NCBI RefSeq assembly: GCF_008711155.1
Contig: NZ_VUYQ01000003.1
Span: forward strand, 310,001 to 374,000
Length of the DNA: 64,000 bases
DNA from: Dechloromonas sp. CZR5
Lineage (GTDB): Bacteria; Pseudomonadota; Gammaproteobacteria; Burkholderiales; Rhodocyclaceae
Direction: 5' to 3'
The position numbers and the translations under genes were made by a program. This document shows, piece by piece, positions 34,353 to 42,977 of the stretch; the stretch's first letter is position 1, and the number at the start of each line of letters is the position of its first letter. A model generated the notes under the pieces. The model saw nothing but the letters and a program-made list of their open reading frames with translations, was not told where the DNA came from and did not search any database.

Positions 34353-34805
34353 GTGACCCCGCCCTTCCGGAACTTTCTCCTTCGCCTCTCCCTCGCGGCC
34401 GCCGCCGGCCTTGCCTGCACGCAGGCAAGTGCCCAGTCCGTCCTGCTCAACCATCAAACCGCCACCTACGGCAATCCATGGCCGAGCGGCACGACCGGCC
34501 CGAGCGCCCGCACGCTCAACAGCAAGACGCTGGTCACCTTCAACAGCCTGCCGGCGCAGGGCGACTTCGAGGTTCTCGGCCGCATCGAAGTCTATTCGCG
34601 CTGGTTCGGCAGCACCCGCAAGGCGATGACCCTGCTCGGCGAAAAAGCCCGCAGCATGGGGGCCAATGCCGTCGTCGAAACCGGCGTCTGGCAGGCCCCG
34701 GCCTTCCCGGCCACCGTGGCGCCACACGGCACCGGCATTGCGGTGCGCATCAACGACTACCAGCTTCTCGAAAAGCTGGCCGACTCATCCAGCACATGGG
34801 AGTAA
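34353..34805 (+). CDS. Secreted protein of unknown family (paralogue 1)
   Basis: I chose GTG 34353, preceded by GACAGGACA, because it gives a clean signal peptide (MTPPFRNFLLRLSLAAAAGL, ending ASAQ). An ATG at 34296 is an alternative start. The mature part contains TLVTFNSLPAQGDFEVLG, then the block RSMGANAVVETGVWQAPAFP and GTGIAVRI. The same blocks appear in the gene at 35222 (about 55% identical by eye over 93 residues). The GANAVV block recalls the small YbjQ/DUF74 fold, but this is only a resemblance. A DUF1330 gene follows 2 bp later. Confidence 0.65.
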   Translation: MTPPFRNFLLRLSLAAAAGLACTQASAQSVLLNHQTATYGNPWPSGTTGPSARTLNSKTLVTFNSLPAQGDFEVLGRIEVYSRWFGSTRKAMTLLGEKARSMGANAVVETGVWQAPAFPATVAPHGTGIAVRINDYQLLEKLADSSSTWE

Positions 34806-34807
34806 AA

Positions 34808-35092
34808 ATGGCTTACGTCATCGGACACATCACCGTCAAAGACCCGGCCAAATGGGCCGAATACCGCGCCAATGTACCGGCCACCCTCGCGCCCTGGCAG
34901 GCCGAGCTGGTCTTTCGCGGCGAAAAACTGGCTGTGCTAGGCGGCGAACACCGGCATACCGATACGGTCGTCATCCGCTTTCCCGACGAAGCTGCCGTCG
35001 ACGGCTGGTACAACTCGCCGGCTTACCAGGCGCTGATTCCACTCCGCCAGGAAGCGGCCGATCTCGATCTGATCAGTTTCGCCGAAAGTTGA
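34808..35092 (+). CDS. DUF1330 family protein
   Basis: The 94-residue protein starts MAYVIGHITVKDPAKWAEYR and contains FRGEKLAVLGGEH, VVIRFPDEAAVDGWYNSPAYQALIPLRQEAA. This is the full DUF1330 ferredoxin-like fold, related to the dimeric alpha-beta barrel family. Its function is unknown. It is translated from an ATG 2 bp after the upstream gene and so is probably in one operon with it. Two paralogous secreted proteins flank it. Confidence 0.88.
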   Translation: MAYVIGHITVKDPAKWAEYRANVPATLAPWQAELVFRGEKLAVLGGEHRHTDTVVIRFPDEAAVDGWYNSPAYQALIPLRQEAADLDLISFAES

Positions 35093-35221
35093 GATACATG
35101 CCTTTTGTCATATTGAACATTGCCGCCTGAATTGCTAGGTTTCCGGCTCCCCCCCTTCCGGAGCGTTGCATGCCGGAAGAAATTCAGCGACATCGTTTCA
35201 ATACCAATGGGAAAGCAATCA

Positions 35222-35620
35222 ATGCTCCGCCGCCACTTTCGCATGATCGCCGCCACAGCCGGTCTGGCTCTGTTCAGTGTTCAGGTCCCGGCCCAGACAC
35301 CCCAGGATGCCCCCACGGGGAATGCCGCGACAGCGGACAAGATCCTGATCACCTATAACGCACTTCCCGAGACCGGAAATTTCGAAGTCATCGGGCCGAT
35401 TTACGCCACCAAGCGCTGGTTTGGCGGAGCCGAAGCCGTGACCAGGTCGCTGGGCGAACAAGCGAGGGCACTTGGCGCCAACGCCGTCGTTGATTTCAAG
35501 GTCTGGTGGGCTCCCGCCTTTCCGGTTCCTGCCGCCCCTCATGGCAAGGGAATCGCCGTCAAGGTAAATGACACGGCCTTGCTGAAAAGCCTGGTCGACG
35601 AGGCCAGTTCCTGGGAGTAG
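35222..35620 (+). CDS. Secreted protein of unknown family (paralogue 2)
   Basis: The 132-residue protein (ATG 35222, or ATG 35207) has a signal peptide (MLRRHFRMIAATAGLALFSV, ending VPAQ). The mature part matches the protein at 34353 block by block: ILITYNALPETGNFEVIG, RALGANAVVDFKVWWAPAFP, GKGIAVKVND, and the common C-terminus SSWE. Position and similarity suggest a tandem duplication that left the DUF1330 gene between the copies. The function is unknown. Confidence 0.65.
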   Translation: MLRRHFRMIAATAGLALFSVQVPAQTPQDAPTGNAATADKILITYNALPETGNFEVIGPIYATKRWFGGAEAVTRSLGEQARALGANAVVDFKVWWAPAFPVPAAPHGKGIAVKVNDTALLKSLVDEASSWE

Positions 35621-35718
35621 CCATTGCGTTGATCCGGCTGGCTGAGCACATGTAACAAAAAGCCATGCCGGGAAATGGCATGATGTCGGCAAACAGCCTT
35701 CGTGCAAGGAGCCACAAC

Positions 35719-36753
35719 ATGCCCCAGCCGCCTGAATCCCGCCCGATCAGCCTCGCCCTGCAAGGCGGCGGCGCGCATGGCGCTTTCACCTGGGGGGTGC
35801 TAGACGCCCTGCTCGAAGACCCGCGTTTCACCTTCGAAGGCGTCAGCGGCACCAGTGCCGGGGCGATGAACGCCCTGTGCCTGGCGCACGGCCTGATGAC
35901 CGGCGGCCGAGAAGGTGCCCGGGAAACCCTGCGCGCGTTCTGGAGCGGCATTGCCGACCTCGCGCCCTTGCCCACCCCGAGCGGCTCCCCGGGCGCCATC
36001 TCGCCGGCGCTCAAGATGATGTTGCAATGGACGAACTACCTCAGTCCGGAGCAGATCAATCCCTTCGACCTGAACCCCCTGCGCGACCTGCTCGCCTCCC
36101 GCTTCGATTTCGAGCGCCTGCGCCGAGACAGCCCGGTCAAGCTGTTCATCGCCACCACCCATGCCAACTCCGGCAAGCTGCGCATGTTCGGCAATCCCGA
36201 ACTGTCGGCCGATGTCTTTCTCGCCTCCGCCTGCCTGCCGACCATCCACCGGACCATCGTGATCGACGGCGAGCCCTATTGGGACGGCGGCTACAGCGCC
36301 AATCCGGCGGTTTTCCCGCTGTTCTACGACTGTCGTACACCGGACATCCTGCTCGTCCTGCTTACGCCGCTGCGTTACGCCGAAACGCCGGAAAGCGCCG
36401 AGGACATCCGCACCCGGCTGCGCGAACTGTCGTTCAACTCGACCTTCCTGCGCGAAATGCGGATGTTCACCCATCTGTACGAACACATCGCCATCCCCAA
36501 GCTACCCGCCTGGCTGCTCGACAAGCTGCCTGTCGCCCGTTTCGAACGCCGGCTGGCCGGCTTGCGCTTCCATGCCATCAGCGCCGAACACGTCCTCGGC
36601 GAAATGCCGTCGGACAGCAAGCTGGCGGTCAGTCATGCCTTCTTCGAAGACCTGTTCGCCGTCGGCCGGGCTCATGCCCGACGCTGGCTCGACCTGCATG
36701 GCACGGAGGTCGGCCGCAAACCCAGCCTCGACCTGGGCACGCTTTTTTATTGA
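35719..36753 (+). CDS. Patatin-like phospholipase
   Basis: The 344-residue protein starts at ATG 35719 with AAGGAG upstream. It has ISLALQGGGAHGAFTWGVLDA (oxyanion loop), GTSAG with Ser46, and WDGGYSANP with Asp189. No signal peptide or lipobox is present, so it should be cytoplasmic. It is a different subfamily from the lipoprotein patatin at 31399. Only 36 bp separate it from the B12-binding radical SAM gene downstream, which suggests an operon. Confidence 0.9.
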   Translation: MPQPPESRPISLALQGGGAHGAFTWGVLDALLEDPRFTFEGVSGTSAGAMNALCLAHGLMTGGREGARETLRAFWSGIADLAPLPTPSGSPGAISPALKMMLQWTNYLSPEQINPFDLNPLRDLLASRFDFERLRRDSPVKLFIATTHANSGKLRMFGNPELSADVFLASACLPTIHRTIVIDGEPYWDGGYSANPAVFPLFYDCRTPDILLVLLTPLRYAETPESAEDIRTRLRELSFNSTFLREMRMFTHLYEHIAIPKLPAWLLDKLPVARFERRLAGLRFHAISAEHVLGEMPSDSKLAVSHAFFEDLFAVGRAHARRWLDLHGTEVGRKPSLDLGTLFY

Positions 36754-36789
36754 CCGTCGGCGGGCCGGAGACGGGTAAACTCCCGCCTC

Positions 36790-38700
36790 ATGACCCTCGC
36801 CACACCCCGCATCCTCAGCGTCATCCCGCCGATGACGCAACTGAACACCCCCTACCCGGCTACCGCCTACCTGACCGGCTTCCTGCGCGAACGCGGCTTT
36901 CACGCCGAACAGGCCGACCTCGCGCTGGCCCTGGTGCTCGAGTTGCTCTCGAAGGAAGGGCTGCCCGCCATTCGCGATGCCGCCGAGACGATACCGCCGA
37001 AAAAACGCTCGAAAACGCTGAAGCATTTCCTCAACCAGTTCGACCGTTACCTCACGGCCATCGGCCCGGCCATTGCGTTGCTTCAAGGGCGCGACGGATC
37101 GATCGCCCACCGCATCTGCTCGCGCACCTTCCTGCCCGAAGGACCGCGTTTCGCGGCACTCGACAACTATGCCGACGACGAAGGCGGCGACCCGCTGGCC
37201 TGGGCCTTCGGCGCCCTTGGCGTGCAGGACCGGGCGCGCCATCTCGCCACGCTGTTCCTCAACGATCTGGCCGACGTGCTGCGCGAAGCGGTCGACACCC
37301 GCTTCGAGTTCGTCCGCTACGGTGAGACGCTGGCCCAGAGCCAGGCCAGCTTCAACCCGCTGGCGGCCGCACTGGATGCCCCGCCCACCCTGGTCGACAC
37401 CACGCTTCAGAAGCTGACGCTGGAAACCGTCGAGCGCAGCCGGCCGGACGTCGTGCTGCTCTCCGTTCCCTTCCCCGGCACGGTTTACGCCGCCTTCTGC
37501 ATTGCCCGCGCCATCAAGGCGCGATACCCGGCCATCGTCACCGTCCTTGGCGGCGGCTACGTCAACACCGAACTGCGCGAACTGGCCGAGCCACGCGTCT
37601 TCGACTATTTCGACTACGTCACGCTGGACGATGGCGAAAAACCCCTGCTCGCGCTGTTCGAACACCTCGCCGGCCGGCGCCCGCGGCTCAACCTGGTGCG
37701 CACCTTCGCCCGTGTCGAGGGCGCCGTGCGCTACTACAACAGCCAGGAGCCGGACATTCCCTTCGAAGAGGTCGGCACGCCGACCTGGGACGGCCTGCCG
37801 CTCGACCGCTACCTTTCGCTGCTCGACATGCTCAACCCCATGCATCGCCTGTGGTCTGACGGACACTGGAACAAGCTCACCGTCGCCCATGGCTGCTACT
37901 GGAAGAAATGCAGCTTCTGCGACGTCAGCCTCGACTACATCGGCCGCTACGATGCGGCCAGCGCCAGAACCCTGGTTGACCGCATCGAACGCATCGTCGA
38001 GGAGACCGGCCACACCGGCTTCCATTTCGTCGATGAAGCCGCGCCGCCCAAGGGCCTGCGCGCCATGGCCGAGGAACTGCAGCGGCGCAACCTGGCCATC
38101 TCGTGGTGGGGCAACATCCGCTTCGAAAAATCCTTCACGCCGGAACTCTGCCTGCAACTGGCCGACAGCGGCTGCATCGCCGTCTCCGGCGGCCTCGAAG
38201 TCGCCTCCGACCGCTTGCTGGCGCTGATGAAGAAAGGCGTTTCGGTCGATCAGGTCGCCCGCGTCACCCGTGCCTTTACCGATGCCGGAATACTGGTGCA
38301 TGCCTACCTGATGTACGGCTTCCCTACCCAGACCTTGCACGACACTGTCGACGCGCTCGAATACGTCCGCCAGCTATTCGCGGAAAACTGCATCCAGTCG
38401 GGCTTTTTCCACCGCTTCGCCTGTACGGTTCATTCACCCGTCGGCCGTAATCCGGCCGAATACGGCATCAAGCTGCAACCGCTACCGCCCGGCAAGTTCG
38501 CCAGGAACGACGTGCATTTCATCGACCCCACCGGCGTCGACCACGACCGCCTCGGCAAGGCATTGAACAAGGCGCTGTACAACTACATGCACGGCATCTG
38601 CCTCGATCAGGACGTGCGCAGCTGGTTCGACGACCGCGTGCCCAAGCCGCGCGTCGGCCGCAACTTCATCGCCAAGGCGCTCGGCGCCAGCTACGGCTGA
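36790..38700 (+). CDS. B12-binding domain radical SAM protein
   Basis: The 636-residue protein has an N-terminal cobalamin-binding Rossmann-type domain (up to residue 300, with ERSRPDVVLLSVPFPGTVYA and TVLGGGYVNTELRE), then a radical SAM core with the cluster motif GCYWKKCSFC (Cys369, Cys374, Cys377; spacing CX4CX2C). There is no DxHxxG B12 box, as is common in this group. Members methylate or rearrange unactivated carbons in lipid, hopanoid or peptide substrates. The substrate here is unknown. The neighbour upstream is a patatin lipase, and the next gene starts inside its stop codon. Confidence 0.9.
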   Translation: MTLATPRILSVIPPMTQLNTPYPATAYLTGFLRERGFHAEQADLALALVLELLSKEGLPAIRDAAETIPPKKRSKTLKHFLNQFDRYLTAIGPAIALLQGRDGSIAHRICSRTFLPEGPRFAALDNYADDEGGDPLAWAFGALGVQDRARHLATLFLNDLADVLREAVDTRFEFVRYGETLAQSQASFNPLAAALDAPPTLVDTTLQKLTLETVERSRPDVVLLSVPFPGTVYAAFCIARAIKARYPAIVTVLGGGYVNTELRELAEPRVFDYFDYVTLDDGEKPLLALFEHLAGRRPRLNLVRTFARVEGAVRYYNSQEPDIPFEEVGTPTWDGLPLDRYLSLLDMLNPMHRLWSDGHWNKLTVAHGCYWKKCSFCDVSLDYIGRYDAASARTLVDRIERIVEETGHTGFHFVDEAAPPKGLRAMAEELQRRNLAISWWGNIRFEKSFTPELCLQLADSGCIAVSGGLEVASDRLLALMKKGVSVDQVARVTRAFTDAGILVHAYLMYGFPTQTLHDTVDALEYVRQLFAENCIQSGFFHRFACTVHSPVGRNPAEYGIKLQPLPPGKFARNDVHFIDPTGVDHDRLGKALNKALYNYMHGICLDQDVRSWFDDRVPKPRVGRNFIAKALGASYG

Positions 38701-39071
38701 TGCAAATGCGCGACAACATGCCGTCAAACCAACGGGGCATTCGGGTTGCCTTGCTCTTTGCATTGGCAGCGTACCGGCTCCAAGGGTATTACGAGCATGG
38801 ACAATGGCTCACCGACGCCCAAGGTGGCACCTTGGCTTCAGAATGGTTAGAACGGTCTAAAATCAGCATGCCATTCGATGAACGTCGCCGGTTATCCTCG
38901 CTCAGTGACCAATTTGCCCGAGACATCGCCAGCCAGCTTTCCAGGGAAGCAGGCCTTTACACTGCGCACGAAATGATGGAGGCACTAGATCCGATTTATT
39001 ATTCGGAGATCGCGGAATCACTACTTGATGCGTGCAAGCGCATCCTCGATGAGCAGATCACCTCATCATAA
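38700..39071 (+). CDS. Hypothetical 123-residue protein overlapping the radical SAM stop
   Basis: The ATG at 38700 shares its A with the radical SAM stop codon (TGATG), which suggests coupled translation. A second Met at residue 7 is an alternative start. The protein is helical and soluble: residues 15-27 VALLFALAAYRLQ, then SEWLERSKI, FDERRRLSSL and MMEALDPIYYSEIAE. No family is recognised. GC content drops after the first part of this gene toward the low-GC lipoprotein gene, so it may belong to the same acquired block. Confidence 0.6.
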   Translation: MQMRDNMPSNQRGIRVALLFALAAYRLQGYYEHGQWLTDAQGGTLASEWLERSKISMPFDERRRLSSLSDQFARDIASQLSREAGLYTAHEMMEALDPIYYSEIAESLLDACKRILDEQITSS

Positions 39072-39183
39072 AAAAGAAGTGGCTTCGGCCTCACCGGGCA
39101 TGCCATACCACTACAACAGAGGGAAGACTGCCTCTCGTATCAAGCGCTACTCAAACCCCACCAGACATCACGGCATCATTCGC

Positions 39184-40917
39184 CTATTGGCAATATTCGT
39201 CGATATAAGTCGTATTGCCAATCTTGTACCACGATTGTTGACGCCGACATGACGAAGCCTCCATCTGACGTTGTGCTTCCAGTTCTGCTTGTTGGCGGGC
39301 AATAAACTCTTTCATCCTCTTGGCCAGGACTTCCTTGAGCGCTGGAGAGTTCAATCCCGAGGCATCCCAGAAAAACCGGGACTCATGCACCTGACCAGAG
39401 GATTTGCTGGCAAAAGTTTCCGTATACATGCCCAGATGGTAATCCGTAATCGTCCGACTTTCGGAAAACGAGCAACGTTGCTGATTTTGCTCGGGTTTGC
39501 ACACAAGGTTATTCACACCGGTTTCTATTTTTCCGGCCTTCACTTCTCCAAAAAATGGAATCTGGGCATGATAAATAAATGACTCTTGGCCGGTTCTTTC
39601 AATTCGGAAGTTACGGAATTGCCGGTTGATTTCAGCATCATATGCACTGAACAACCTCCCGACCTCCTCCTTCGTCGGTGCAACGTTCTGCGCCGCGTTT
39701 TGGACATACTTCTTCTTGGCGAGTATTTCCATTTGAGCCTGCTCGGCTTCTCGGCGCTTCCTGGTCTCTTCGCGCTCACGGGTTTCTTGCGCGATCAAGG
39801 CATTACTTTGCTGCTGCAGGCCTTGCGCGAGTAAGGCATCCTGTGCAGCCAAGTCCTTAAGAAAAACAGTACTCAATTGGTCTCGATAGACGCTTTGCAA
39901 CTCCGTCGTACTTCTCGCCGATTTTATCGCCTTCAATATCGCGCCACGGTTGGACTCCAGAATCTGTTTTGCCATCGGTTCGTACTGGCTTTTTACTGCC
40001 AAAGCAACCGCATCCGCCTTTTCAGTTGACTGGCCGCGCTGAGCACACGCGAAAACATGCGTGAATCGAAATTTATCGAATCGATTCAACAAACCCAAGG
40101 AAATGGCCGACACCGGAAATTTCTGGAGCCGCGAAAAAGCATCCTGATAAAAGTGCATCAATGCCAGAACATATTCGCCTTCTCGAGCCTTTAGCGCGTC
40201 ATCTTGTGACTGAAGAACCTGAGCGTTGTACATCAGGTCCTCCTGCATCTTCGAATAATTGGGCAATTTGCCGTTGATCTCGTCTGCAGTTGCCATTCCG
40301 GATCGACCTCCGCCACTGGAAGGCTTCAACGAATCTTGAATGATCTGCCGTAACGGCTTGGACTGCGTCACGGACGTATTCCGTTGCTGCACGCCGGACG
40401 GACGTGGTTGTGCAGCTTCGCCGCGACCATCGACACGCGTCCCTGTCACCTTCTTTAGTTGCGCTTCGTTCCGAGTCTTTTCGAATTGCCAAAGATGTCG
40501 AGCATATGCCACCTGCCCGCCGGTTTGCATGATTTGATTAAAACGCTGCTCATCCGTCAGAAGGAGACCCTGATCATCAACAAGGCCAATCTTCGTGCTC
40601 GAAGAACAATTTGTGCTTAGTTCGCCGCGCTCCTTGAATGGCGGAGCCGAGGTGCGTGGGTTTAGCAGTGGGTCAAGCTTCTTGCTCGGACTATCGTAAA
40701 CGACATTGGCATACGATCCCGGCACGTAGACCTCACGCAGCGCTGCACTGGAAGTCTGTTCGCGATCAGCGTGTCCGGAAGCGCCCCGGTCACGATCAAC
40801 AGGCGAGTGTGATGTGCAACCGGATGCCAAGAAAACGGCCACCAAGACAATACTGACGCCATGTCGCAAAAGCTGCACCTGATTACCAATGCCTAGCCTA
40901 TAACTGTTAAATCGCAT
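39184..40917 (-). CDS. Large lipoprotein of unknown function
   Basis: The 577-residue protein begins with a lipoprotein signal, VSIVLVAVFLASGC (lipidated Cys at about residue 34). Residues 35-180 are polar and low-complexity. Residues 370-420 are a strongly charged helix (ETREREETRKRREAEQAQM), probably a coiled coil. Six Cys lie in the C-terminal third (VCKPEQNQQRCSF, CRRQQ, YIDEYCQ). No family is recognised. Two sampled lines are 40% and 50% GC, against over 60% in nearby genes, so it was probably acquired. It is convergent with the small gene at 38700 and has no obvious operon partner. Confidence 0.65.
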   Translation of the reverse strand: MRFNSYRLGIGNQVQLLRHGVSIVLVAVFLASGCTSHSPVDRDRGASGHADREQTSSAALREVYVPGSYANVVYDSPSKKLDPLLNPRTSAPPFKERGELSTNCSSSTKIGLVDDQGLLLTDEQRFNQIMQTGGQVAYARHLWQFEKTRNEAQLKKVTGTRVDGRGEAAQPRPSGVQQRNTSVTQSKPLRQIIQDSLKPSSGGGRSGMATADEINGKLPNYSKMQEDLMYNAQVLQSQDDALKAREGEYVLALMHFYQDAFSRLQKFPVSAISLGLLNRFDKFRFTHVFACAQRGQSTEKADAVALAVKSQYEPMAKQILESNRGAILKAIKSARSTTELQSVYRDQLSTVFLKDLAAQDALLAQGLQQQSNALIAQETREREETRKRREAEQAQMEILAKKKYVQNAAQNVAPTKEEVGRLFSAYDAEINRQFRNFRIERTGQESFIYHAQIPFFGEVKAGKIETGVNNLVCKPEQNQQRCSFSESRTITDYHLGMYTETFASKSSGQVHESRFFWDASGLNSPALKEVLAKRMKEFIARQQAELEAQRQMEASSCRRQQSWYKIGNTTYIDEYCQ

Positions 40918-41088
40918 AGTTATTGTCGCGGGAAGGATTATTTTGAATTATGCCACCCAGCATAAGCCAAAACAAAGCGTGGGTCGATTTGGTAACACCC
41001 GACTGCGTCGGCTTGGCCCACTAAGCCACACAATCCGCACCGTCAACCAAAATGGATGAAGGATCAACAATGCCGCTAGTACAGCAAT

Positions 41089-41673
41089 TCATCCAAGCAG
41101 CAGACGTATGTCGGCAGCGATGTCCGCCGCGTTCTGCTCGTCCTTGACGTAAAGGCGCAGCCGCCCTGCCGGATCGAATACATAGCATCCGGTGCTGTGA
41201 TCGATGACATAGCCCATGCTCCCCTCCACCGGACGCCGGATGGCGGTGGCGCGGAATTCGGCGAGCAGCTGCCGGGTCTCCTCCGGCGTACCGCGCAGGG
41301 CAACGAAATCCGGATGGAACCAGGGAATGAATTCGCGCAGGCGTTCCGCCGTGTCGCGTTCCGGGTCGACCGTCACGAACAGCACCTGAACGCTGGCCGC
41401 CTGCGGGCCGAGTAATTTCATCGTCTCGGCCAGCCGGGCCAAGGTCGTCGGGCAGATGTCCGGGCAGGAGGCGTAGCCAAAGAAAAGGATGACTGCCTTG
41501 CCGCGAAAATCGGCCAGCGTACGGCGCCGTCCGGCCGCGTCGTCGAGCGCGAAGTCGCGACCGAAGCTGGCCCCGGTCAGGTCGGTCGCCTTGAAGGCTG
41601 GCGGCGCCGCAGGCTTGCAGGCGGCCAGGAAGGCAGCGACGAACGGCAAAGCGAAAAATTGGCGACGGCGCAT
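41089..41673 (-). CDS. SCO1/SenC family copper chaperone
   Basis: SCO proteins deliver copper to the CuA site of cytochrome oxidase. The 194-residue protein has a lipoprotein-type signal (FLAACKP), a thioredoxin fold and the copper ligands CPDIC (Cys70 and Cys74) plus His159 in DHSTGC. The nearby coxB gene, 74 bp away in the other direction, encodes the CuA-bearing subunit. This position fits the role. Confidence 0.92.
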   Translation of the reverse strand: MRRRQFFALPFVAAFLAACKPAAPPAFKATDLTGASFGRDFALDDAAGRRRTLADFRGKAVILFFGYASCPDICPTTLARLAETMKLLGPQAASVQVLFVTVDPERDTAERLREFIPWFHPDFVALRGTPEETRQLLAEFRATAIRRPVEGSMGYVIDHSTGCYVFDPAGRLRLYVKDEQNAADIAADIRLLLG

Positions 41674-41747
41674 GAAATTTTATTGAACTTACCGGATGCG
41701 GCCCATTCTGATCGTCTGTCAGGCTTCTCACAAGGGGAGGGAACAGG

Positions 41748-42977
41748 ATGTCTATCCGTGTGCCTGCAAGCCGCACAGCGGCTGCGCCAATGGCCGGCCG
41801 CCTGCGTACTTGGGCGTCTTTGCTGCCTGTCGCCAGCGCCCTGCCGGCCCGTGATGCGGTCGCCGCCTTCAGCTTCAACTTCCCCGAACCGGTCACCCCC
41901 ATCGCCCGCGAAACGCTGGCGATCCATAACGAGTTCATGCTGATCATCACGATCCTGTTCGTGCTGGTCTTCGCGATCATGGTCTATTCCATGATGAACC
42001 ACCGCAAGCGTCCCGGTTACGAGGCCGCGACCTTCACGGCGCCGACCAGCCGACTGCAGTGGTTCTGGGCGCTGCTGCCGTTTGCCATCCTGCTCTTCAT
42101 CGACTTCATCCTGATGGGTATCCCGGCCGTCAATGCCATCATCGAGATGGAAGACACCAAGACCAAGGCCGACATGGTGCTCAAGGTCACCGGCATGCAA
42201 TGGAAGTGGCAGTACGAATACCCGGAATCCGGGGTCAAGTTCGTCAGCACACTGGCCACGCCGCGCGACCAGATCAACAACGCCGAGGCCAAGGGCGAGC
42301 ATTACCTGCTGGAGGTCGACAACCCGGTCTTCCTGCCCGTCGGCAAGAAGGTCCGCATCCTGCTCACCTCGACCGACGTCATCCACACCTGGTGGGTACC
42401 GCAATTCGGCGTCAAGCGTGACGCCATCCCCGGTTTCCTGCGCGAAACCTGGGTCAAGATCGAGAAACCCGGCATCTACCGCGGCCAGTGCGCCGAGCTG
42501 TGCGGCAAGGACCACGGTTTCATGCCTGTGGTCGTCCACGCCGTGCCCGAAGCCGAGTTCATCGCCTGGCAGGATGCCCAGAAGGCCAGGATCGCCGCCG
42601 CGGCAAGCAGTTCCGAGCGAACCTGGAGCAAGGACGAGCTGATGGCCGCCGGCAAGGATGTCTATGGCAAGCAATGCGCCGTGTGCCACCAACCCGAAGG
42701 CCAGGGGCTGCCGCCCGCCTTCCCGGCGCTGGCCGGCAGCAAGGTGGTCAATACGCCGCTGCTTTCGGCCGACGGCAAGATGGTCCCCGACGGCCATGTC
42801 GACCGGGTCATGAACGGCAAGGCCGGCACGCCGATGCAGGCTTTCCGCAACACCCTGTCCGACGCCGACCTCGCCGCCGTCATCACTTTCGAGCGGAACA
42901 GCTTCGGGAACCAGCGCGGCGACATGATCCAGCCCGCCCAGATCAAGGCCCTGCGCCAGGAGGGAAGCAAGCCATGA
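41748..42977 (+). CDS. coxB: Cytochrome c oxidase subunit II with fused cytochrome c
   Basis: The 409-residue protein has an N-terminal signal or anchor, two TM helices (FMLIITILFVLVFAIMVYSMM and LQWFWALLPFAILLFIDFIL), then the cupredoxin domain with the CuA ligands (His213 in VIHTWW; Cys248, Cys252, His256 in GQCAELCGKDH, Met259). Residues 300-400 are an extra cytochrome c domain with heme motif CAVCH (Cys310, Cys313, His314). This caa3-like fusion means the subunit receives electrons directly. The stop overlaps the coxA start by 4 bp. Confidence 0.94.
   Translation: MSIRVPASRTAAAPMAGRLRTWASLLPVASALPARDAVAAFSFNFPEPVTPIARETLAIHNEFMLIITILFVLVFAIMVYSMMNHRKRPGYEAATFTAPTSRLQWFWALLPFAILLFIDFILMGIPAVNAIIEMEDTKTKADMVLKVTGMQWKWQYEYPESGVKFVSTLATPRDQINNAEAKGEHYLLEVDNPVFLPVGKKVRILLTSTDVIHTWWVPQFGVKRDAIPGFLRETWVKIEKPGIYRGQCAELCGKDHGFMPVVVHAVPEAEFIAWQDAQKARIAAAASSSERTWSKDELMAAGKDVYGKQCAVCHQPEGQGLPPAFPALAGSKVVNTPLLSADGKMVPDGHVDRVMNGKAGTPMQAFRNTLSDADLAAVITFERNSFGNQRGDMIQPAQIKALRQEGSKP

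Noticed and set aside
36502..38340. 612-codon frame antisense to the patatin and radical SAM genes
   Set aside because: Shadow frame; it crosses two genes with clear motifs and has no start signal.
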